From NCBI GenBank assembly GCA_009780955.1, contig WQZB01000025.1:1-56034 (forward strand): a stretch of DNA of 56,034 nt. The letters are read 5' to 3'. The notes under the pieces were generated by a model. That model saw only the letters and a list, made by a program, of their open reading frames with translations. It was not told the origin of the DNA and ran no database searches. Each line of letters starts with the position of its first letter. Positions within the stretch are counted from its first letter, which is position 1. The stretch is from Polyangiaceae bacterium. Lineage in GTDB: Bacteria; Myxococcota_A; Polyangia; Polyangiales; Polyangiaceae. Below are positions 51,729 to 56,034 of this stretch, piece after piece. Both the position numbers and the translations under genes were made by a program.

Positions 51729-51813
51729 CTAATGCAGCTTCGCCTAGTGCAGCGGTTTGCCCAATTGTGTCGAACAAGGCGATGCGCTACGTGGATCGAA
51801 ACGGAGGAAGATC

Positions 51814-52317
51814 TTGGGAACCAAAGGACGCGAAATCGTCGGACTCGATGTCGAGCATTTGCTCGAGCTTCTGAACCAGGCCTATGCCAGCGAGTGGCTC
51901 GCCTACTACCAGTACTGGCTTGGAGCAAAACTCATCAAAGGGCCCATGAAGGACGCTGTGGCTGCGGAACTAAATCAACACGCCATCGAGGAGCTAGCCC
52001 ACGCCGCGCTCCTTGCTAACCGAATCATTCAGCTTGGTGGCAAGCCGGTGCTGACTCCCGAAGGTTGGGGCAACGTGAGCCCGTGCAAGTACGATGCGCC
52101 CAAGGATCCATACGTGGCCGTGCTGCTCGACCAGAACATCGCTGGTGAGCAGTGCGCCATTGCAGCCTACAAGGACCTGATGGACGCCACCAAGGACAAG
52201 GACATGGTGACGTACAACCTGGCGCTGACAATCCTCGAGGATGAAATCGAACACGAAGAAGATTTGCAAAGTCTGCGTGAGGATCTCGACCTCATGGTCG
52301 AACGGGGCAGGAAGTAG
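51814..52317 (+). CDS. ferritin-like di-iron protein
   Basis: 167 residues from TTG 51814, preceded by a clear GGAGGAAG ribosome site 6 bases upstream, which decides the start. Four-helix bundle with metal ligands in ASEWLAYYQYW, HAIEELAHAALLANRI, AGEQCAIAAYKDL and LEDEIEHEEDLQ (E-x-x-H motifs). Resembles the bacterioferritin/DPS-like ferritin group that stores iron or detoxifies peroxide. Confidence 0.88.
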   Translation: MGTKGREIVGLDVEHLLELLNQAYASEWLAYYQYWLGAKLIKGPMKDAVAAELNQHAIEELAHAALLANRIIQLGGKPVLTPEGWGNVSPCKYDAPKDPYVAVLLDQNIAGEQCAIAAYKDLMDATKDKDMVTYNLALTILEDEIEHEEDLQSLREDLDLMVERGRK

Positions 52318-52362
52318 GGCGCGCTTGCGAAGGTCGCTCGCGACGGTTTGCACGCGCGCCCT
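52316..52362. terminator. candidate bidirectional hairpin between ferritin-like and norF-like genes
   Basis: 9-bp stem AGGGCGCGC (52316-52324) with GCGCGCCCT (52354-52362) and a partly self-pairing 29-base loop. It lies in the 51-base gap between converging genes. No U-tract. Confidence 0.35.
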
Positions 52363-52368
52363 AGCGAC

Positions 52369-52611
52369 TTATCTCAGTAACAATATGGCTCCTGACAGGA
52401 TCGCCGCAAACGCGATAAGTGCTGCCCCCCAGGCGGCATTGGCTTTGCGCATCTCCATAAAAAAGAATGCCACCAGCAAGAACTTCATGACCGAAAGCAC
52501 CACGACAACGGGTGCAAACCGAGGGTTTCCTCGTTCGAAAAAACCGGATGCAGACGTCAATCCTGCCAACGCCATCAACAAAACCCAGGTTAGGTGTATG
52601 GATCGTGCCAT
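52369..52611 (-). CDS. norF: small membrane protein, NorF / cytochrome oxidase subunit IV-like
   Basis: 80 residues with three membrane segments (LTWVLLMALAGLTSAS, VVVVLSVMKFLLVAFFFMEM, AALIAFAAILSGAILLL). The middle segment FLLVAFFFMEMRKA is typical of prokaryotic cytochrome oxidase subunit IV and NorF-like proteins. Start MARSIHLTW at 52611, 12 bases after the NorE-like stop. NorE and NorF assist nitric oxide reductase in several denitrifiers. Confidence 0.7.
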   Translation of the reverse strand: MARSIHLTWVLLMALAGLTSASGFFERGNPRFAPVVVVLSVMKFLLVAFFFMEMRKANAAWGAALIAFAAILSGAILLLR

Positions 52612-52622
52612 GGGCGTAGGGA

Positions 52623-53246
52623 TCAAAAAACGAGATACAAAACAGGGAATAGGAACAACCAGATCAAATCGCACATGTGCCAGAAAGCTGCGCTGGCCTC
52701 CAAGCTGTCAAGCGCGCTGGCGTGCTCGCTGCGCCCGTGGGTTACATACCATCCGAGCAAAATAACCATACCGGCAACCACATGCACCAAATGAAAGCCT
52801 GTGAGAAACCAGTAAAAATCAAAAAACGTGTTCGTGCCGATGGTGTAACCTTCAGCTATCTTGTGCGAATATTCAAATGATTTGATCGCGATGAAAACCA
52901 ATCCGGCAGCGAGCGTCAACCCCAAGAATCGATGGCTCGCTGCTGCTTTCCTGTTACGAAAATTGTGTACACACAAGGCCATAAAATATCCGCTGGTGAG
53001 AAGCACCACGGTATTGACTGACCCTTTGACGGCATCCAGTTTCGCTGCAGAATCATGAAATAAAGACGGTTCCTTATGGGCGCTGAACATCATAACGATG
53101 ATTGCGGCGCCGAAGGTAAAAAGCTCCAAGGATATCAACATCCACAGGAGGATTCCTCCGGGTGGATAGAGAAAGTGCTTATGATCCGGCGGGTGAGCCG
53201 GAGTGTCGATGCTTTCTGCGCTTTCTGCTGTAGCGGAACGGTTCAT
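52623..53246 (-). CDS. norE: haem-copper oxidase subunit III-like protein (NorE-like)
   Basis: 207 residues, five predicted membrane segments. Subunit III signature: FTGFHLVHV-type motif (FDFYWFLTGFHLVHVVAGMV) and a C-terminal WHMCDLIWLFLFPVLYL. The length and lack of an adjacent subunit I/II fit NorE rather than CoxC. With the norF-like gene downstream and NnrS genes in the window, a nitric oxide reductase accessory role is more likely than cytochrome oxidase. norB/norC are not in the window. Confidence 0.75.
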   Translation of the reverse strand: MNRSATAESAESIDTPAHPPDHKHFLYPPGGILLWMLISLELFTFGAAIIVMMFSAHKEPSLFHDSAAKLDAVKGSVNTVVLLTSGYFMALCVHNFRNRKAAASHRFLGLTLAAGLVFIAIKSFEYSHKIAEGYTIGTNTFFDFYWFLTGFHLVHVVAGMVILLGWYVTHGRSEHASALDSLEASAAFWHMCDLIWLFLFPVLYLVF

Positions 53247-53307
53247 GTCATCGCTCTTCCATCACCACGCCGGCCGAAAAATGAAACGATAATCAACGGC
53301 GCGGACG

Positions 53308-53733
53308 TTGCCAAGACGTTCGAGCCGACCTACTGCGTGGAACCGTGGGCTTGATGCACGTCAAGCGTCGAATGTCAACAGCAAAACCACAAGAAGCAGG
53401 CCGCTTTCAGCAGCCTGCTTCTTGGCGACCCCAGCGGGAATTGAAAGCGTACAAATCATTGATTTCACGAAGAATTCGGATGCGGTCGGACCAACTGAGT
53501 CGACTCGAGATGACGTAAGTGCTCGAGTCGTGGTCGACACTGGCCCAACACTTGGGCCAAGTGAATTGCTAGACACACATGCTGCCGTCGCCCCTCTCGA
53601 AGAGGCGCTCATGCTCGCCGCGAAGGCCGGTCGATGGGATGTCGTCGCGCAGCTCGCCAAGGAGCTTGAAGCACGCCGACTGGCGAGTGCAGGCAACATC
53701 GTTGCGTTCGAAGGGCGACAGCGGAAGCGATAG
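53308..53733 (+). CDS. hypothetical protein, possible recombinase C-terminal tail
   Basis: Up to 141 codons; start uncertain. The C-terminal half (APLEEALMLAAKAGRWDVVAQLAKELEARR ... AGNIVAFEGRQRKR) resembles the helical tail found after tyrosine-recombinase domains in some Myxococcota proteins. No catalytic part is present, so it may be a fragment. A 12-bp perfect hairpin lies in its 5' part (53390-53424). Confidence 0.4.
   Translation: MPRRSSRPTAWNRGLDARQASNVNSKTTRSRPLSAACFLATPAGIESVQIIDFTKNSDAVGPTESTRDDVSARVVVDTGPTLGPSELLDTHAAVAPLEEALMLAAKAGRWDVVAQLAKELEARRLASAGNIVAFEGRQRKR
53390..53424. terminator. 12-bp perfect-stem hairpin
   Basis: CAAGAAGCAGGC (53390-53401) and GCCTGCTTCTTG (53413-53424) with an 11-base loop. 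Could be a terminator or the end of a mobile element; no clear U-tract follows on either strand. Confidence 0.4.
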
Positions 53734-53810
53734 GCTCGAAGGGGGCGGCCGACGTTCCTGGCAGGACCCGGCCGCGGGACGCCTGAGGAGCTCGTCAGCT
53801 CGCATCTTGG

Positions 53811-53964
53811 GCATTTTCCCCAGCCGGCGGCGATATCGCGTGGCCGTCCCCGTTGCCTCCAGGGCTTCGTCGATCCATGCCGGAGAGATATGTTTCTCGA
53901 ACGTGCTGAGCGACTCTGCGCTCGGGCAACTTGCGGGCTCGTCAAGGGTCGCCTCTTCCAGCAT
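53811..53964 (-). pseudogene. N-terminal fragment of an IS4-family transposase
   Basis: About 50 residues: LSTFEKHISPAWIDEALEATG then TATRYRRRLGK, matching the N-terminal domain of IS4-type transposases. The DDE catalytic region is absent; after that point the sequence is unrelated. Marks past insertion-sequence activity. Confidence 0.6.
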
Positions 53965-54332
53965 AATGGAGCGCCATCGGGTCTCGTGGCCCGACTCGAT
54001 GCGCGATCTCGAACGGCTCTAGGCCGTCGACGTCACGCTCGATGGCTGTCGCTACCAGTTACGCACCGATCTGGTTGGCGCCACGTCCGAGGCTTTTGCT
54101 GCCGCAGGTGTTCGGCCACCGCGCGCGGTGTGTAGGCTCGGCGACAACCTCGCCACTTGTCGTGCCTAGAGATTTTTCGTGCGAGCTAAATACGCGAAAT
54201 CGCCTGGTTTTGCAAAACCTGCTGTCGAAAATGAGTATAAATCGCATCGAATACCTCTTTGGGGAGGATGGGACGCATCCGACGACTAGACGCTTATCCC
54301 ATCAGCCACCGAAACAATTACCTAAATGTCGC
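53965..54332. other. intergenic stretch with a relic of a third lipoprotein-gene start
   Basis: At 54224-54332 the sequence matches the 5' flank of the tandem lipoprotein genes (start codon region ATGCGATTTAT on the minus strand at 54237-54247, and the CATCGAATACCTC and GACGACTAGACGCTTATCCC segments). The coding part beyond the first few codons is lost. I see no gene in 53965-54223. Confidence 0.5.
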
Positions 54333-54908
54333 TTACCAGGTGTAGTTCGGAAGAGGCTTTGGCGCGGCGTCGTGCTGGGATGCATCCGCGCCTGCGTCAG
54401 TCACCGTGCCCGCATCAGTACCCGTTCCAGAATCCGCACCTGCGTCGGTTGTGACTGATGCGTCGCGGAAACAGAATTTGATTGCATACAGCGGAAGTTG
54501 CATGTCTTGGTCGTCCGGATTTTTTGGCGGGAATAACCTCTCTCCATGCGTCGCCGCAGGGTCGTAAGAGAAGACGTCCTGCCTCAGCGCATCTCCGTAA
54601 ACATAGACAACAGCAATTGGGGTGGTTGCCAACCAATCGAAGTATACGCCGTCCGAATTGAAGATAGTCGCCGTCCCTCCGTTGCCCAAGTTGAGGGTGC
54701 CGTTCGCGCCGCCAGACCACGTTGCCGAATAGAGAACGTCGTCGCGGGATGCTACGCCAGAGTTGCATTCTAGGTCTCGAGTTAGTGACTGAACAACCCC
54801 ATTCCCGCTCGGCTGAGTTTCCAACTGGGCGTCGGAGCCCTGGCTGGCGCACGCGCCAATTCCAACTGCAGATGCAACGGCCATGGGGACAATATGTATG
54901 AATCGCAT
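54333..54908 (-). CDS. lipoprotein with Asp/Ala/Thr-rich tail, paralogue 1
   Basis: 191 residues. Signal peptide with lipobox (VASAVGIGAC). A beta-rich middle part includes LNLGNGGTATIFNSDGVYFDW and a predicted surface strand YAIKFCFRD. The tail is low complexity (TDAGADSGTGTDAGTVTD) and ends PNYTW. Unknown function; this tail type is common in Myxococcota exported proteins. Paralogous to the next gene. Confidence 0.75.
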   Translation of the reverse strand: MRFIHIVPMAVASAVGIGACASQGSDAQLETQPSGNGVVQSLTRDLECNSGVASRDDVLYSATWSGGANGTLNLGNGGTATIFNSDGVYFDWLATTPIAVVYVYGDALRQDVFSYDPAATHGERLFPPKNPDDQDMQLPLYAIKFCFRDASVTTDAGADSGTGTDAGTVTDAGADASQHDAAPKPLPNYTW

Positions 54909-54995
54909 CGAAATACCTCTCTCGGGGAAGAGGGGACGCGTCCGACGACTAGACGCTTATCCCATCATCCACCGGAACAATTCCCTAAATGTCGC

Positions 54996-55586
54996 TTACC
55001 AGGTGTAGTTCGGAAGAGGAGGCTTTGGCGCGGCGTCGTGCTGGGATGCATCCGCGCCTGCGTCAGTCACCGTGCCCGCATCAGTACCCGTTCCAGAATC
55101 CGCACCTGCGTCGGTTGTGACCGATGCATCTCGAAAACAGAATTTGATTGCATACAGCGGAAGTTGCATGTCTTGGTTGTTTGGGTCCTTTGGCGGAGAT
55201 AATCCCTCTCCACTTGTCGACGCAGGGTCGTAATAGAAAACGCGACCTTGTACCGCATCTCCGCGAACAATGATCATGGCGATCGGAGTCGTTGCCGACC
55301 AATCGAAATATACGCCGTCCGAATTGAGGATGGTGACGGTCTCTCCGTTGCCCAAGTCGAGGGTGCCATCTGCACCGCCAGACCACATTGCCGCGTATAG
55401 GATATCGTCGGGAGATCGAGAATCTGTATCGCATTCGGTGTCTCGAGTAAGTGACTGGACAACCCCATTCCCACTCGGCTGAGTTTCCAACTGGGCGTCG
55501 GAGCCCTGGCTGGAGCACGCGCCAATGCCAACTGCAGATGCAATGGCCATAGGTATAATATATACAAAAGTACTGTCGAATCGCAT
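54996..55586 (-). CDS. lipoprotein with Asp/Ala/Thr-rich tail, paralogue 2
   Basis: 196 residues, same design as paralogue 1: signal AIASAVGIGACSS, a strand region LDLGNGETVTILNSDGVYFDW, and the same tail. From QDMQLPLYAIK to the end the two differ only by one added Pro. An 87-base spacer separates them, so they may be co-transcribed. Function unknown. Confidence 0.75.
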   Translation of the reverse strand: MRFDSTFVYIIPMAIASAVGIGACSSQGSDAQLETQPSGNGVVQSLTRDTECDTDSRSPDDILYAAMWSGGADGTLDLGNGETVTILNSDGVYFDWSATTPIAMIIVRGDAVQGRVFYYDPASTSGEGLSPPKDPNNQDMQLPLYAIKFCFRDASVTTDAGADSGTGTDAGTVTDAGADASQHDAAPKPPLPNYTW

Positions 55587-56034
55587 TGAACGACCTCGCT
55601 TTCACCCCCCTTTCTGCAATTCACTCGCCGGAATATTGCGGCCGCTGTGTATTGCACGATGTGGCGTCGAGGTGCGCGCCCTAACCGCTTTGCAGTGCCA
55701 TTTTCCCATTTTCCCCGATCGCAATGCGGTAGGTCTTGCTCACGAAATGCCAATGACCCTTTGGTGCGTATTTTCCATCGTGACGCAATGTCACTCATCG
55801 GCATCGGCCTTGGGCGGTCATGAAGCGACGTTTTCATTCGTCTCCACTTCCGCCCAGGCCGATCTTTTTTGCATAGATTCACGTCCGCGACTTATGATCT
55901 CATTGCAAAGAAAGATTCTCGTAAGAGCTTCAAATTAAAGAATCGCTGCGCGCAACTTCTACCATGTTACGGCGTCGATATAAGCTGTACCGGAATATGC
56001 GCCAGTGGTATTGAACTCCACCCCCATAGAATCA
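55587..56034. other. region without a recognisable gene
   Basis: No open frame here looks like a real protein by composition or motif. It probably holds the promoter of the tandem lipoprotein genes and possibly the edge of a gene beyond the window. Confidence 0.5.

Larger units (their letters stand above)
54243..55586. repeat. tandem duplication of a 0.66-kb lipoprotein gene unit
   Basis: Unit 1 about 54243-54902 and unit 2 about 54903-55586, same orientation. Both include the gene and the spacer with GACGACTAGACGCTTATCCC. The 3' parts of the genes are almost identical while the 5' parts differ more. Confidence 0.85.

Overview
The window is high-GC and mosaic. Positions 1 to about 31 kb and 51 to 56 kb read like a Myxococcota (Polyangia-type) chromosome: an FHA-GGDEF protein, AceK, Cys-rich IPT/TIG lipoproteins, lipoproteins with Thr-Asp-Ala-Gly tails, and leucine codons dominated by CTC/CTT. 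Positions 31.47 to 50.3 kb carry a complete dmp/aph-type phenol meta-cleavage cluster of betaproteobacterial or gammaproteobacterial character, with CTG-rich leucine codons. The host assignment is an inference from gene content; no rRNA gene is present to fix it.

Layout. 1-18.6 kb is core-like: a nuclease C-terminus, treZ, an aldo/keto reductase, a methyltransferase and a DUF2252 gene on the minus strand; then lpxK, FHA-GGDEF and a tight three-gene set (class III aminotransferase, LuxE-like acyl-protein synthetase, LuxC-like acyl reductase) on the plus strand; then ppa, hemB, hemD, a large GspE-N/HEAT protein and aceK. At 18.69 kb lies an initiator tRNA-fMet gene. Its last 44 nt are repeated exactly at 31.15 kb, so 18.76-31.20 kb looks like a tRNA-targeted island. 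It holds a metallophosphoesterase with a phage-hub-like partner, a GIY-YIG protein, a broken DUF433/DUF5615 toxin-antitoxin pair, a nucleotidyltransferase module, two large lipoproteins, msrA and nnrS. No integrase gene was found.

The catabolic block follows. Read 5' to 3' on the minus strand from 47.55 kb it is dmpK-L-M-N-O-P-Q-B, an HbpS/GlcG-like gene, dmpC-D-E-F-G-H-I, then a full-length pyruvate carboxylase gene. A divergent dmpR (sigma-54 activator) and a GntR-type regulator lie on the plus strand. Together they would take phenol to catechol, 2-hydroxymuconic semialdehyde, and finally pyruvate plus acetyl-CoA, with pyruvate carboxylase refilling oxaloacetate. DmpR-type binding sites and sigma-54 promoter candidates lie between dmpK and dmpR.

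The block is bracketed by decayed copies of neighbouring island genes. On its left is an internally deleted copy of the nucleotidyltransferase module (original at 23.1-23.9 kb). On its right is a second msrA followed by an nnrS copy with two internal in-frame deletions (originals at 28.8-30.6 kb). This fits a tandem duplication of about 8 kb whose second copy had its middle replaced by the phenol cluster, although assembly error must be excluded. To the right are NlpC/P60, ferritin-like and norE/norF-like genes, mobile-element debris, and a tandemly duplicated lipoprotein gene.
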